Source: Macrostomum hystrix
Lineage: Eukaryota; Platyhelminthes; Macrostomidae
DNA: 64,000 nt
Assembly (NCBI GenBank): GCA_950097015.1
Contig: CATNEN010000031.1
Span: 62,001-126,000, forward strand
Reading direction: 5' to 3'
Part shown: positions 32,726-46,156 of the stretch, piece by piece
Position numbering within the stretch: position 1 is the first letter of the stretch
How the letters are laid out: every line of letters starts with the position of its first letter
Position numbers and translations under genes: made by a program
The notes under the pieces: model-generated
Told to the model about the DNA's origin: nothing
Database searches by the model: none
The model's input: only the letters and a program-made list of their open reading frames with translations

Positions 32726-34122
32726 CTTCATCGAAGTCTCATTTCAGAAAGTTGCACTATTCTTTCTGGCATTTTGCAATTCAATGCCCAAAGGTATCGC
32801 CCACATTATACTAGTACAAACGGGCTGCATCCCAAGCAGCTGATCAATCATTTATCCCATCAGGAAAACAAGCGTTAAATGCCAACACAGCTCACGATTG
32901 TGAGCACGCCACAGCCAAGTTAGCGCGGTCAATTCTTATAAAACGAAGACGGTGAATCGCCGATGAAAAGAACTTCAAATGTCCTAATTAAAAAGATGCA
33001 CTGGTGGCAGGAAGTCGTTTACAGCTATTCGCGTTTCTAGGCACTCGTTCGTATGAAATCAAGTTCAGGTCAACAGTTCGTCATTACAATGCATTTGGTC
33101 TGTCAAGGCTGCCAGGGAATGCAGGAGCAGTTTGGTGCAGATCCGGGATATACTAATGCAGCCTTTAAACTTTCTGTTGCGTACAAAACCGCACAGCATA
33201 TCGGGCAAGACGCCAGTCGAACCTAATACAAAGTTAACCAAGGCTGGAGGGACCATTAGCTGACCCGGCGGTCAAAGCAAAGTAAAAACGGGGCCCCTAG
33301 CGCAACCCCAGGGTAAAAGAGAAGGGGCTCAGAATTCAACGCATGGTTTAGGTGCAACGGGCGCCGGTGCATGACAGTAGTTTCATTTTAAACTCTGTAA
33401 TAACATCATGTATCGTAACGTATACTTTTGTAATGAAATTTTTTCTATTGTACAACTGCCTCTAATAGAGATATGATCACTCAACGGATTTGACCGTTCG
33501 GGCTAGCTTTGCCACTGCATGTGCGTTGACAAACGCAGCTAAATATGCTGGCTACAAAAACATCCCTGTTGCACATTACACGTACATGTACATAAATAGC
33601 TGCGCAAGGGATAAATGGGAAGGCCCCCTTCGCCAGGCAAAAAATTGCCAATCAACGTTGCCCAGCGACTGTTGCTCGATGACGCGGTGGTGTTTGCGCA
33701 GCTTGCAGTTTTTTATACAAGTATTTGCACCAAGTATCGTGGATCATGCCTGTAGTGATCCTTATATATCACGATTCGTGCTGTTCGTATATATTAACCA
33801 TTATAAATCACTATGCACAAGACAATGTTAAAGACAGTGTTTTAAAACCCTAGTATAGGGCAGATAGGCTCTCATGAAACGTACTTTAATTTCGTATTTG
33901 TCTCAAGGACCTTCGTCATGTCATATACAACGAGTAGAGGTACAGGACACGTACCGTTTCTGAGAATTGTAATAATTTGAAAATTTTCGCTTTAAAAGTT
34001 CCACTTCATCTAATGATTTTTAAGTCCTGTGCCACTCATGCTCAGCAAGGGATACTCAAGTAGTTTATTCAAAATCCTGTTTTTGTCTATACGAATGAAA
34101 GTCACACATCAATTGCCTAGCG

Positions 34123-34349
34123 CAGGGGTAGGCAAACTTATTTGCTGGCGGGCCAAAGAGAGAACCTAAAAGACGACAGCGGGCCGCATTGACTGTATAA
34201 ATATGAGATAGGGGAGAGATGAGACACGGGAGAGATGAGACACGAGAGAGATGAAACAGGACACTGTAGATGTCAGAAGGGGCAACGGGCCGGATTTGGG
34301 AGCTTCGAGGGCCGCATCTGGCCCGCGGGCCGGAGTTTGCCGACCCCTG
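34123..34349. mobile_element. hAT-type MITE with 8-bp target duplication
   Basis: The ends are inverted: CAGGGGTAGGCAAACT on the left and the complement of CAGGGGTCGGCAAACTCCGG on the right, the classical hAT terminus. The flanking octamer GCCTAGCG is identical on both sides (34115-34122 and 34350-34357). The 227-bp body has no coding capacity. A GGGAGAGATGAGACAC repeat fills 34209-34260. Confidence 0.95.
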
Positions 34350-35009
34350 GCCTAGCGACTCGCCACATATAAAGTTGAGGGCGCCACTCATGGTTTTAAT
34401 CACACAATGTGAGCAATTTTGTAAAAACTTTTTTCATTTCTTGTGTTTTTCAATAATTTTTTATGCATGCACTAATTGTCTCGTGATTCGTCAGGCGTTC
34501 GTTTGGCGCCCACACTCATTGCTTTTCTGGTACTAAATCATTTTAGTCGCCGTGTGTTTATGAATAAGCGAAAAGCAAATAGATCTTGCCACAAATAGAA
34601 CCAAATAGAAAGTGCCACATGGATCTAGTGACAAAGAACATGTATACTAATGGTTCATTCATTATGGGACGATTGAGTAACTGAATTCGCGCTTACTTCA
34701 CATGCATTCATGAGGCATGAAAACTAAATATCGCTATTTAAAAATAGTTAACACATGGCAACTACAGCTTTCACAATGATGTTGGGCGGCAATCAGCGGC
34801 CAGTTGCGACTTCTAACATTAATGATGATGATAAAAAGCTGCGAAGTGAATTAGAATTAATGGCTCAATTAGCACAGTTACAGTTATTGGCTAGAAGTAC
34901 GCATTTACGCTCGTACATGTTTAATCGAATGAGTTCCAAGACAGAGTCCACAAAGATGTTATAGTCATCTGTCTCTTTCGGCAGCAATTCAACATGCACA
35001 TCGTCCAGC
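34350..35009. other. Downstream flank of the Ig/LDLa gene
   Basis: A 69-codon plus frame starts at ATG 34755 (MATTAFTMMLGGNQRP...). I do not recognise it and see no second exon. It overlaps the likely 3' untranslated region of the minus-strand gene. Confidence 0.3.
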
Positions 35010-38000
35010 TCAGTCCACTGAAAGTGGCAAAGGATGCATTATTTTCCCATAAAAGAAGTAAAGAAGTAAAGAAGAAATAAAATAAGTGGCACATGCAGTA
35101 CTAATGAGTACTCACTGACGCGAAGATCGATTTCATAGGACAGCTCGCGCTTGCAGTTATTGACAGCCTCACAGTTGTAGATTCCAGCCATGTCCTTGGT
35201 CAGTCTCGTGAAGTCAAGCGTGCCAAGCACAGTGTAGGTGCCGTAAGAATTGCGGTTGGTGACCCGGTTGCTTTCTTCCACGCCGACTTGGGGTAGGGCG
35301 GCCCAGTTGCGGCGCCAATTAATTGTGGGTCGGTCCATTCCCTCCGCACTGCAGGTCATGGTGACTGACTCGCCGACTCGTTTTTCCACCACTGCCCGAG
35401 CAGTTGGCTTAAGAAGACGAAGACCTGTAAAAATGCAATTAGGATTCACGGGTGAGGGTCAATCAGCAAGAAAGGTAAAAAAGGAAACAACTGAGACACA
35501 AAGAACACAGAAATTATAAATTCACATGATCACTAACGCGGCCATTAGGAACTCTCACTCACACTGGCTCGGGTCGCAGACAAGCTCGTCGGTGCCACCT
35601 TCGCAGTCACTCTCTTTATCGCACTCGTAGTTGCGCTGGATGCACTTGTCTGAGCTTCGGGGGCAGCAAGTCTCTTCTGGCCGGCACCGGGTGCAAGAGT
35701 TCTCTTTGACTGAGCGGTGTGAAAATTCGCAGTGTGGCATTCAACAGTCAGCAAAAGCGTATCATCAAGTTAAAGCAAAGATACGGGCGTAGGAAAGTTT
35801 TTATCGATTGGGAAATGGGCCGGAATTTTTCCCCTCCCCGCAACGAGCATTTCCCGCAGCAGTTTCCCTCGGCAAGCTTTCCCATCGAGATTTCCCGTCC
35901 CGGACAGTACAGGCTTTGTCCAACTTCTGGTATCTTGGCGTCGGCTAGAAATTTTCCTTGATCGATTAATTTCTAGACAGTTACGAGATGGTTCAGACTT
36001 TCGTGAGCAATGCTGCATTTAGGGAGTATGAATAGAAAACGACGAGTGTATTTGGTAGTAATGTTAGGTTTTTTAAATTACTTCGTAGTAGTACGAGTTG
36101 CCGAGAAAAGGCACAAAAACCTCTCGAATTTGTTACATTAATGTTATTCATGTTACATTACTTAATGTTATGCATTGTTAAGTCTGTGACGTATCGGGGC
36201 CTGGCCCAAAGTAACGAAGGCGAGGCTGTGTAGCGGTAGCACTTTTCTTTGACACAGTAGAACGATGGCGGTACAACACCGGCGATGATAGCTTCTAGTT
36301 TATTATTGATATGACTGAACTGATAGGGGTTCCGTTCGTTATCAGTCGGACCGCAATGGCAGTATTGGGAGTGCACTATAGACGGCTATGCAACAAAATA
36401 GGTTACTAAATTTAGCAAGATGATGAAGTGGCGAGGATATCGATGTAGTGAAGGCTGCCCGAGCTAGGCGAGAATCCAAATGGCGATGATACCGAACAAT
36501 AAACCGAGGCGAGAGAAAGGGTGACGATACTACCGTGGCGATGAAGCGGACTGTGGCGGTGGCGTGATCGAGCAGTGGCTATACTTCTGGCTGATGAGAT
36601 ACGAGACGAGAATTGGCGGAATGGAGAAGGCAGAGTGGCTCGCTACGACTCCAGAAACCTGGACAAACCCCGGGGGCAGCCAAACCAACCTAGACTGATA
36701 ACGAGCGGGCTGGGGTGGGTGCACGCGAGAAGCTTAGTTTTGGCCACGCATAAAATATGCACAGCCCTCTCATTCGCTGGCACGGAAAAACACATTGGCC
36801 TTACAGCCAGGCTCAAAATTATTGATTAAATTGTACGCAGGGTCCGGTCGCGTTAAGTAAATTTAGATGAATTCGTACTCTAACGTTTACTTAATACGCT
36901 CGTAGTACCGCGTAATTAAAAGAGAAAATAATGGGTTAAATTAAACAAACGTGTTATTGTTAAAGCGGCCTCCCTCGGGGTCACCAACACCTGACAACGT
37001 CACAAGTCGCTAGTTCTTTAGACTATTGAGATATTCACTGGCCGAAGGTCGGAAGTTTCCCTTAAGTGCTAGTGTATTTCACACACCCCTATACACGAAT
37101 TTGCACTGCGCCTCAGTGCGGCCTTGCCAGGCCTTCAAACTTTATCAGCTCGTCACCCGAATGTGCCTGCATCATCTCTGTCTTTGGTGGTCACCGACCT
37201 TTATCAAGATGGACTACCAGACCTTAAAGGGCTAAAAACTGTGGAAATAGGCCAATATGGACACCCTGACGCGAATTTCTCCAATTCACTGCTGAAGTCT
37301 AAATATTAGGCGCAGGCGAACCATACCACACCATCACCTAGCCTGTCAACCATTGAGTCACCATCCAACGCTGTTAGCATTCAGGCGCTGCCAAAAAATT
37401 TCAGGGGGGATTCTCCCCTTTTTGTATATAAAACAGGCGGAAAAATGGCTTTGTAGTTCTACTATTAAGAGGAAACTAAACGAAATACTAATACATTTGA
37501 AATGAGACAAAGCTTACTTACAACAGAACTTAAAGTGCAGAGACAGGTTCTCGTCATAGCCGTTTCCGCAGTCGTCTTGGCCATCACACAGCCAATGCTT
37601 GAGGACGCAGCGCTTGCTGGGGTTTTGACCATTGTGCATCTCGCACTTCACTTCGTTTGGCTCACACTCTGCGTCGGTTCGATAATAGATATTCACATGA
37701 ACTTGTGTGCAAAGCAATCATATGTAGGCAAGGTACAGCTTGATCCCCCCTATAGATCATACCTGTATCACACCTTAGTCCTGCACTCAGCTCAGTCATG
37801 CACTTAGCTAGGTCACGGTACTTATTTCTCAGTTCAGCCTGTATTCAGCTCATTCCCGTACTTAGTCCTGTCACTCAGTCTGGGTTGTTTAGTTTTCCCA
37901 CGCTTCTAATTTCAGCCCAATCGAGTCCACAAGTGCAGTCAGTGTACTCACTGTCGCAGTACTCAGGCCTCTCATCAGCACCGTCGGAACAGTCAGCATT

Positions 38001-41000
38001 TTTGTCACACTTCAGGCTGGAATCCTTGCAAGTCTGATCACAGACGAATTGCGCACTCGTGCAGAACTGTAGGTTGCTGACGTTTGAACTATTGAAGTTG
38101 AGTTAGGATTTGGATCGAGAAAAATGCATAATTGAATGTATACACTACAATAAATGAATGAATGAAAGGCATTCATTTTTACTGTAGCAAAAGGACATAA
38201 GTCAACGCAATATCGGACCTGAAATTGCTTCTGATTGGGCTAGTAGATCGGTAGAAACCCGCGAAGTTATAATTACAGCTATAGTTTCCACTGTCGCTAG
38301 GCCCAGCGTTGCGAAGAATGAAACGGAAAACCGTCGGGCTGACCATCTCCTGGCGCAGCTGAAGTCGTACATTATCCTTGAATAAGGACACTCCGACTGG
38401 CTGGACAGCCCAGTTAAAGGGCACTCCGTTGAACTGGCACTCCAGGGTCACGTCGCGGCCTCCAAGGAACACCAGGCGAGGAGGATTTCTCTCACCCTCC
38501 ACAATCAGGTCTAATGACACTAATATATAGAGAATTTGGAGATAAAAGGAACAGTGTTTACTCTTTCACGCGGATAAAAATGCACTTAAGAGACTGGCAA
38601 AAGGTAATTCAAATCGATAAATGACCCAGTCCTACCCATTCTAATGCTGGAATCAGTCTGTTAAGCTGAAGCAGTGAGGAAGTAAGTGTCTCGCACTATT
38701 TGGCACCAAAATGTTTCTCCTGGACATCTATTTTAACCTCAGACCTGCTGGCAATGAGTCCGAAGCTAATAGCACTAGGCTGACATGCGGTGTGTGATAT
38801 GGAAAGTGAGATATATGAGTGAGATACGATACATGTACTTCATGTAGATAGTAGAGACGTACTAGTATATGCTGATTTATATATAAGCATATACTCGCGC
38901 CTTCTCCACCGCGCTGGGCAACTCCCAAACTGCCCAGTATGCCGACATCTGCGCCGCCATTCACTCCGCAGCGGAAAACACGCTGCCACTCCTCGTGCGA
39001 CTCCCACAGCGCTCGCAACCAGTGTGGATGAGCGACCCAGCAATCAGAGAGGCCAAAGAGCGATTGCAACGACTTAGGAGGAGCAGGCGCGCAACAGACG
39101 AGGCAGAAAATGCTCTTGCCACTGTCTACAAAGAGCAGCAGCTGGCTGCGGTGGGCGAGGCCATCCGTGTCACCTGTCACATCCGCCGCCCCGGACAGGA
39201 AGAGCGGCACCGCCTGGACTGCCACTAACACCCTCACGGGCAGGAAACAGCGCTCGGCACTTAACCTGGCTGGGGACACATCAGAGGAGCGCAAGAACAG
39301 CCTGCGGGACTTCTTCTCCAGCATAGTGAACGCGCCGCCTCCTGCACTCCCCGATGCACTCGCACTACCACCAGGCACATCGCTGCCGCCTCCACACAAA
39401 TTCTGCACCGGACATGTGACTGCAACCGACGTCTCTCAGCTCGCCAAGAACACACCAGGCGGCAAGGCTACGGGCCCCGACGAAATCCCAATCGAGGCGC
39501 TCAGAATGCCCAAGGTTGCCCAGGAGATAGCTCGGGTGATCAATGGTGTCCTCGACACAGGCATCGCACCTCCTGAGTGGACCCGAGCCCACATCGTCGG
39601 CATCCCCAAGAAGCCGGGCACAAACAAGATCGAAGAACACCGAGGCATCTCCTTAATGTCCTGCGCCGCCAAGCTGTATAACAAGTTGCTACTGATGCGC
39701 TTGCAGCCTGTGCAGGACCCGTACCTGCGGCATGAGCAGAATGGGTTCCGGCCACGACGCGGCACTGTCACACAAATTCTGGCGCTCCGGAGAATCATCG
39801 AGCACATTCGCCAATCAGACCTTTTCTGTCTGTTTGTTGACTTCCTGGAGGCTTTCGACTCAGTGGCTCGAGGCGCGATACCACTGGTTCTCCGAGCCAA
39901 CAATGTCCCAGAAAAGCTGATCGCAGCAGTGATGGCGCTCTATCAAGACACGCTCGCCGCTGTGGTCACACCTGATGGCTTGTCTGACCCATTCACAACA
40001 TCATCCGGAGTCCTGCAGGGAGACACCCTCGCTCCCTTCCTGTTCATCCTCATCCTGGACTGGTTGCTGCGGACAGGTCTACCAGACAACTCAGACGGCT
40101 ACATCCTATGCAGGCGAACAAGCAGCCGGCACCCAGAGAAGCGACTGGTAGTCCTAGGCTACGCCGACGACCTGGCCCTGTTAGCCTCCACCGCTGAAGG
40201 TGCCCAACGCCTGCTTGACGGCCTCGCTGCTGCCGCTGCAAGGGTTTGCCTCAAAATCAACGCCAAGAAGACGGAGGTCCTCACTGTGCCTGCCGACCCG
40301 ACTGTTCCAGGCGGTTGTGGAAACCGTGCTTTTCTACAATGCCGAAACCTGGACCATGACGGAGGTGCTGCAACGTCAGCTGGACGCAGCTCACTCAAGC
40401 CTGCTGCGCGCTGCCTTCAGCATCCACCGCCACACCGATCATGTCACAAACCAGGCCCTCTATCAATGGGCAAAGCTGAGCCCTCCAAGCGTGATCCTGC
40501 GACAACGGCGCCTGAAGTTGACGGGTCACGCTCTCCGCGCTGAGTCCTACTGCCCGGAGCCGCTGCAGGAGGTTTTGCTGCACACGCAGCAGGGCCCATA
40601 CCGGCGAGGTCAGGCGCGAACCCGGAGGTTCATCGACTGTCTGTTAGAAGACGCCAGGGCGCCCGATCAGGCAAATGGCGCTGCCTTCATCAGAGACTGT
40701 GCGGCCAGACGTGTTTTTTGACAATGCCCCCCTTTTCAGGCCACTTGTGGTCGGTGGACATTGTACTTATTGTATTGTATTGTATTGATTTATATGCAGA
40801 TTTTCAAGCTAGATGAATACGTTACCATATAAAATAATTTTTTATGTCAAGTCGAACCGACATTTACGAGCGATTGTTGGCGATTGTAGAGGTTTAAAGA
40901 CATCCCAGAAACATTGTTTTTTGTATTCCTTCTATAAGCATTATTTTTCTTGTTAGCATGATTGTACGAACGTACTTACCGTCAGGTGTTCCAACAGTGA

Positions 41001-44000
41001 GAATGTTGGATCGCAATTCCTGTCCCTCAAATGTGGCAACGCATAAGTACTGGACGAACTTTCTGATCTCGTCAGTCAAGGCGTGATAAAAGCTGTAGGC
41101 ATTTATGGATCGAGAGCCCACTGAATTCACTTGCCACCGAAGGGAGCCATTTTCGCTCAACACGTAGACCTTTATATCACTGTTAAAGGGCCGATCTCTC
41201 TCACATGATAGAAAGTTGAACGAATCAGCAGTATTTAATACTGTCAAGGCTGAAATGGAACAATAAGGCACATAAGAGCAGTGATTCTTGACGATAGGTG
41301 CGACATGTGGAAACTGAAAACAAAAGAGATAAGTTCTGGTGCATAGAATCGCATGTTTAAAAAGTGACAAAATAAGAAGAAAAAGCGCAAAATGGATGGA
41401 TGGGAGCAAGAGAAGCAATACAGTGAACATCAGCATTAAGTTTACTTGATTGGTTACGCAGTCTCTAGAAAAAGGAAGTGTAAATTTTGCTTAGTGTAAG
41501 TAACACGTGAACACCTTCAGCATTGACTCACTTAGTTTAGGTAGGACTGTCTTGATATTGGTGTAGTCGCTGCTCCCATAGAAGTTGCACACAAGCCTGG
41601 CGTTCTCCATGTCGTTCCGCTTGCTAAAGCGCAGAGCAAGGTTGCCAACGGAATCAAAGATTGTGGTGAACCCATCATCGGTGTAGCCGCCAAAGATTTT
41701 CAGTGGAGGTCGGCCGTCTCTATGAAGGATGAAGAAGGCCTGCTCTTTCATCGTCTTCTCCGGCAGCTGGCACACGATGTAGTTGTTTTGAGACATTGGA
41801 TACAAGCCTTTGCTGTAGTCCTTAATGATAACCTCTGTTAATTTTGGTAAGGCTCCTTATTTCCGAGTGCAAATTATTTGTGTAAAAGCATACTGTAAAG
41901 CTATTGCACCAGTTTTATACTAAGGTAGTTGACAAAGAAATCGAACATTTAGACTGATTATTTCAAATGAGTCAGAGCACTGATTCACCTCCATAGTTGA
42001 CGCTGATCTTTACTGTGTGGTTAATATTGTCCTTGTCGCACTTGTAGTAGCCGGAATATTTAGGCATCATGCGCGGAATATTAAGCGTAGACAAAGTTGC
42101 CAGGTACTTGATCTCCAGTTCCGGTGGCGCGTCAACTACCGGGCTGTATGAGTCTGAACCGTCGGCCTTAAACATCCAGTTGGGCTGTTTGATGACTGTT
42201 GTGGATCCGTTACCGTGGCACTCTAGTGTGATTGGCGCTAGGTAGCGAACATTATACGGTAGGGGCGTATTCTCGTAGTTCGATGCCCGCACGGGACCTT
42301 TAAAAGCATTGAAAAGGATGGATCAAAGATGGTGTCCGTGATCAAAACAGTTAGGACACATTTTAGAAAGTCCGTGATTAAGTTTTAATTAAGAAATCGT
42401 CTGATAAAATATTTACTCACGAATTTGCAGATTCTCTGAGTACATGGCCCAACTGTACTGTATATTCTCCGGGTTGCGCCGACTGTAACACCGGTAGATA
42501 GTGAATCCCTTACCGTGCTCGCGGGACAGGGCAGTGTAGGTCATGCGCACTATGCGGCCCTCAGATGAGTATTCAAAGAGACCAGAGTTGTCGCGGTAGC
42601 TGCTCAATGAGATGGGAGTGCAGGGAGTGCAGTGTGTGTGATTTGCCATTTTAGCATATTCAGAGAAGTGATACAATCTGGGAGACTTAAAGTGCCAAAG
42701 CAGCAGAGAAGATTGATTCGATAGAAAGGATTTTCAGATCAGATAAGAGAGGAAAAAAGTTTTTAACTAAAAAACTATACAATGAATGTGTAGATAGAGC
42801 CAGAGATTAAAAAACGTATAGAAGAACAACATAGCTCGTACTCGTATATTAAGGGAAAGCTTTTCGGCATCGAAATTCGGACTTCTGTGCAAGACTCACG
42901 ATTCCCAGACGAGATCATTGCTTTCAGGAACTCGGCAATAGGATTCGAACACGTCCTCGCCATGGGCAGTTCCGACGCGCTTGATGTCACTGTTGGGAAT
43001 CTGATCCTGGCTTGGCTCTAGGAATGGGCAATGTACAGAATGACACGGCGGCTGAAAATTCCGTACATTATAAAGCATTCAGAACAAACAATATAATCAG
43101 CTTTACGCTTGGCTGAGTCATTGACAGCCGAAATGAGTAATCACAGTGCTTAAAACTTGAGGAGCTCCTGCGAAAATCTCGGTGGACCATAGAATTAAAC
43201 GATATCGATCCACATAGCGCTGATGCCATGAAAGCTACACCTGAGCGTCAACTGAGCTCGGAGCGTACAGACACTCGTACTTTCTACTCGTTAACCTTGA
43301 CCATTCCATGCGAATTTCAGTCCCCAAAAGCGTTTGAACGTGTGCCCACCAGCAATATGGGCAGGCAGGCAGGCAAAATATTAAATGGACATTTCAGTAA
43401 GGCGTCAGCCCATGAATTCGTCTTGCTGTTGACCTGGTTGCAGCGATTCACTTCCTCCAAACTAAACATTCCCCCCCCACCATGGGATTTAACTTACCCT
43501 AAATAAATCCCTAAACAAGCAACTAATCTCCTATGGATCTCCAAAAACATTCCGCCCAAAAATCGGGTAACTAAAAGTTAGTATTCTTGCGCGACTGGGA
43601 AGCGAGTTTTTCTACAGAAACTTCGTGAGTTACCATGCAGCATATGAGCACTACAAAATGTTTGTAACAGACCAAACAGCAGTTCAGCAGTCTGTGGGCT
43701 CTATTGAAATACTTGCAACTCACTTTCCGTCAAAACGATAGAATATGCGTTTACATTGCCACTCTCCAGATAAAGGCAATGATAGGCGCCTAGCCGCTGT
43801 CGGCGCATTCTTTGAAGATCGTTGAAGTCGCCCCTGGTGTAACTGAGATCCACAGTGAATGATGGGCTACTACTAACGAAGTTTTTGCCCTCGCGGTCAG
43901 AAACGCCAATGAATCCGTTGCGGTTGGAACAGTTAAATGACTTGGAGCTGTCAGTGCTGATGTTGACTTGCACTAGGGTGTCTCCAATATAGCGCGTTAT

Positions 44001-44075
44001 AGTTGGAAGCGTCTGAGCTGTCGCAGTCGTAACCAGGGCTACGAGCAGCAAAAACAGCGGCGCCAGTTTTAGCAT
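35010..44075 (-). CDS. Secreted multi-domain Ig/LDLa protein (perlecan-like)
   Basis: Twelve exons on the minus strand: 44075-43724, 43017-42900, 42599-42421, 42297-41989, 41834-41532, 41249-40980, 38519-38219, 38076-37952, 37668-37522, 35709-35563, 35424-35116 and 35017-35010. All phases agree (mostly phase 1), giving 855 residues. A hydrophobic N-terminal signal (LKLAPLFLLLVALVTTATAQ) is followed by six Ig-like units with paired cysteines (exon 1; exons 2+3; exons 4, 5, 6, 7), three LDL-receptor class A units (exons 8, 9, 10, e.g. KCDKNADCSDGADE), and a well-formed Ig domain (exon 11: VTMTCSAEGMDRPTINW ... AGIYNCEAVNNC). No transmembrane segment is seen. LDLa next to Ig recalls perlecan-type matrix proteins, but laminin and EGF units are absent. 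The last exon adds only Met-Asp-stop and is the weakest call. Confidence 0.8.
38620..38790 (-). mobile_element. Diverged SINE remnant in intron 6
   Basis: Contains ACCCATTCTAATGCTGG and AAGTAAGTGTCTCGC on the plus strand in the same order as the SINE core at 23612-23930, then a tRNA-like stretch ending near AGCACTAGGCTGA. Strongly diverged. Confidence 0.45.
38890..40790 (+). mobile_element. Non-LTR retrotransposon, 5' truncated
   Basis: Inserted antisense in intron 6 of the Ig/LDLa gene. It is much more GC-rich than its surroundings. It contains RT (39110-40721) and ends in a TATTG pentamer tail at about 40763-40789, typical of LINEs whose 3' end is a short tandem repeat. No endonuclease domain remains at the 5' side. 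Confidence 0.88.
39110..40721 (+). pseudogene. LINE reverse transcriptase with internal deletion
   Basis: RT motifs in order: HRGISLMSCAAKLYNKLLL, QNGFRPRRGTVTQILALR, LFVDFLEAFDSV (motif A), SGVLQGDTLAPFLFILILD (motif B), VLGYADDLALLA (motif C) and LKINAKKTEVL. Near 40310 the frame changes and the text jumps to LFYNAETWTMTEVLQRQLDA, normally found well downstream, so part of the thumb region is deleted. The C-terminal RFIDCLLEDARA end follows. The catalytic aspartates are all present. The clade (CR1/Jockey side) is only a guess. Confidence 0.85.
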
Positions 44076-46156
44076 GTTTTCAGCTGGATTCTACAATGCT
44101 TCATGATATCATAATCAACTGATGTAGCATTAGCTTCGCACTTTCAACTGATAATTCGAGAAACCATCGAATATAAGACCGCAATCACTAATTGATTGCG
44201 GTGTAAAAATTTGCGTATAATTAATATACGGCTCGTACAGTCTATAGAAAAAATCGTATAAAATGGGTAAAGGCGATTACGTTTATATTTAAATCAAGGT
44301 ATCATTCAGACCGACGACAACGCTAAAACAATGACTTAAATTACCCACCGAAGCTTGGGCTCGTTCTCAATGGCGGTATGCTCTCGTAGTGCTCTATATA
44401 CTTACTTTAAAAAATTTCGTACACAGGCTTGAATAAACGTCTTTTTAAGTACCGTAAAAATATTAGCTATATTTCTTTTCTGTTGTCTAACAGTTACAGC
44501 TATTTATACGAATAAGCGAAAATGGACCGAAGCCGAGTGATCGTGTAACTCACCAGCAAATAACTTGCTTGATTCTCCCGTGCAAGAGAATTAAGACTGA
44601 AACTGACTGGGCACACGTTTTTGGTTTTTATATACATTTGGGCTCAAAAGAGTTAGTTATCTTTCCACTTCCGAGGCAAGTCTAGGTCAGGTGCAGCCAG
44701 AGTGTCGCACGCCTCAAGCAAAGATTAGGTCAAAGGAGCCGCTCTAAGTTAGCGTTTGCTGGTACAGGCAACCGAACTAACTGATTGTTTCAGCAAAACA
44801 GAATGCACAGTGCAATACAATGGCCATTCCAAGATAACGAATTAATATATCCAAGTGACAAGACAGCATAAAGTAATCCAGCTATGAATGATCTTGCAAA
44901 CACAACCAGTCCCGCAACTCATTTATTTCAGACACCAGAGATTATGGCTCCCAAGGTTCGTTATCGCAGCAGGTGCGTCTTGCATGATCGTTCAGCCTTT
45001 GCTGGGTAAAAAATAAACACAAGACAGTTCTATATTCGGCTGGATATCATTGTGGTTATTCAAGGTTATCCAAGCTCAAAGCATAAGAGCGTAATGACAT
45101 ATTGCATGATATCAGCTATCAGTAGCTTTTCATTTCGTGATGTTTCACTTTCTAATCAAATCTAAATTAACTTCCCTGTTTTTTTACAAACAAGCCTCCA
45201 ATGTCGCTGTAAAGAAAAACAGCATATTCTCAAATCATCAGTGAAAATAAACAAACAAATCCATGGTTATGAAGTTCACTTCGATTTTTGTAAACTCAAA
45301 GTACCCAGAAGTTACACAAATACGAGAAGCAGTAAAAGTGTAAGAGCTAAAACTCATAGATGAGCTCAATAAAAGTGTTAACGCAAGATCTAGTTTTATT
45401 TTTTTCGAACCTATACGAACATTATAAAACTTATTGCAACGACTAAATACGAGAGGTTGCAAAACCAACACAAAAAATATTAGAACTACGAATACTTTGT
45501 AGGGGAAAAGTGATAATGACATACAGTTGGACAATCTTAAAAGCCGGAAAATATTTTGATCGACCAAATTATCCCAGATGTTTAGCTCATTTCAGATACA
45601 AATTTACGATTTAATCTACGTAAGTCGGCCTGAGGGTCTCCCTAAGTAAGGAGCCTACTGGGACATCGTAAAATTGAATTACGTGAAACAGCGAAGCATG
45701 ACAAAATTATTAAGAGGAAACTAAACGAAAGAAAAACATGAATACATTTCAAATGAGACAAAAGCAAAGGCTAATTGAAACTTAAATATAGCAGACAGGC
45801 ATTTACCAACTATATCAGAAGTCTATATCTGGGTAATCAAAAGTGTTAAAATAGTATAGATCTAAGAAACAGAGATTATATGCAGCATATCTACAGCACG
45901 ACTTAGGTACAATGTAACATTAATTCCTCTCAGAGGTATAAAATAAAAAGCTATTTTAAAGCTATTTGAGTAATAACAGCCTCCGGAACAGTAAAAGTTG
46001 CGCTTACTAAAACAAAAGCATACATATTTACAGATGAAAAAGGTATTCGTACTCACAGTATTGAAAATGTTTAAAAGAAAAAACTTATAAGGCATAACAA
46101 GCAATACTATACGCTTAATGCATCCTGTCTTCAGATAGGGCCTCATGCAGAAACTG
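44076..46156. other. Intergenic between the Ig/LDLa and KLHL genes
   Basis: No exon recognised. It includes a 23-bp palindrome at 44179-44201. A stretch at 45711-45765 resembles 37466-37512 (ATTAAGAGGAAACTAAACGA and AATACATTT-AAATGAGACAAA). Confidence 0.4.
44179..44201. promoter_or_regulatory. Palindrome CCGCAATCA-5-TGATTGCGG near the Ig gene promoter
   Basis: Perfect 9-bp arms about 105 bases upstream of the ATG at 44075, adjoining a TATATT on the minus strand. A binding site for a dimeric factor is a possibility only. Confidence 0.35.

Noticed and set aside
33490-33831. 113-codon plus frame
   Set aside because: No domain and no splice partner; probably decayed transposon sequence.
34866-35017. 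50-codon extension of the Ig/LDLa gene in the frame WTELDDVHVELL
   Set aside because: It needs the weaker donor CGC/GTCAGT; the strong donor TCA/GTGAGT in the expected phase 1 leads to Met-Asp-stop. It remains an alternative.
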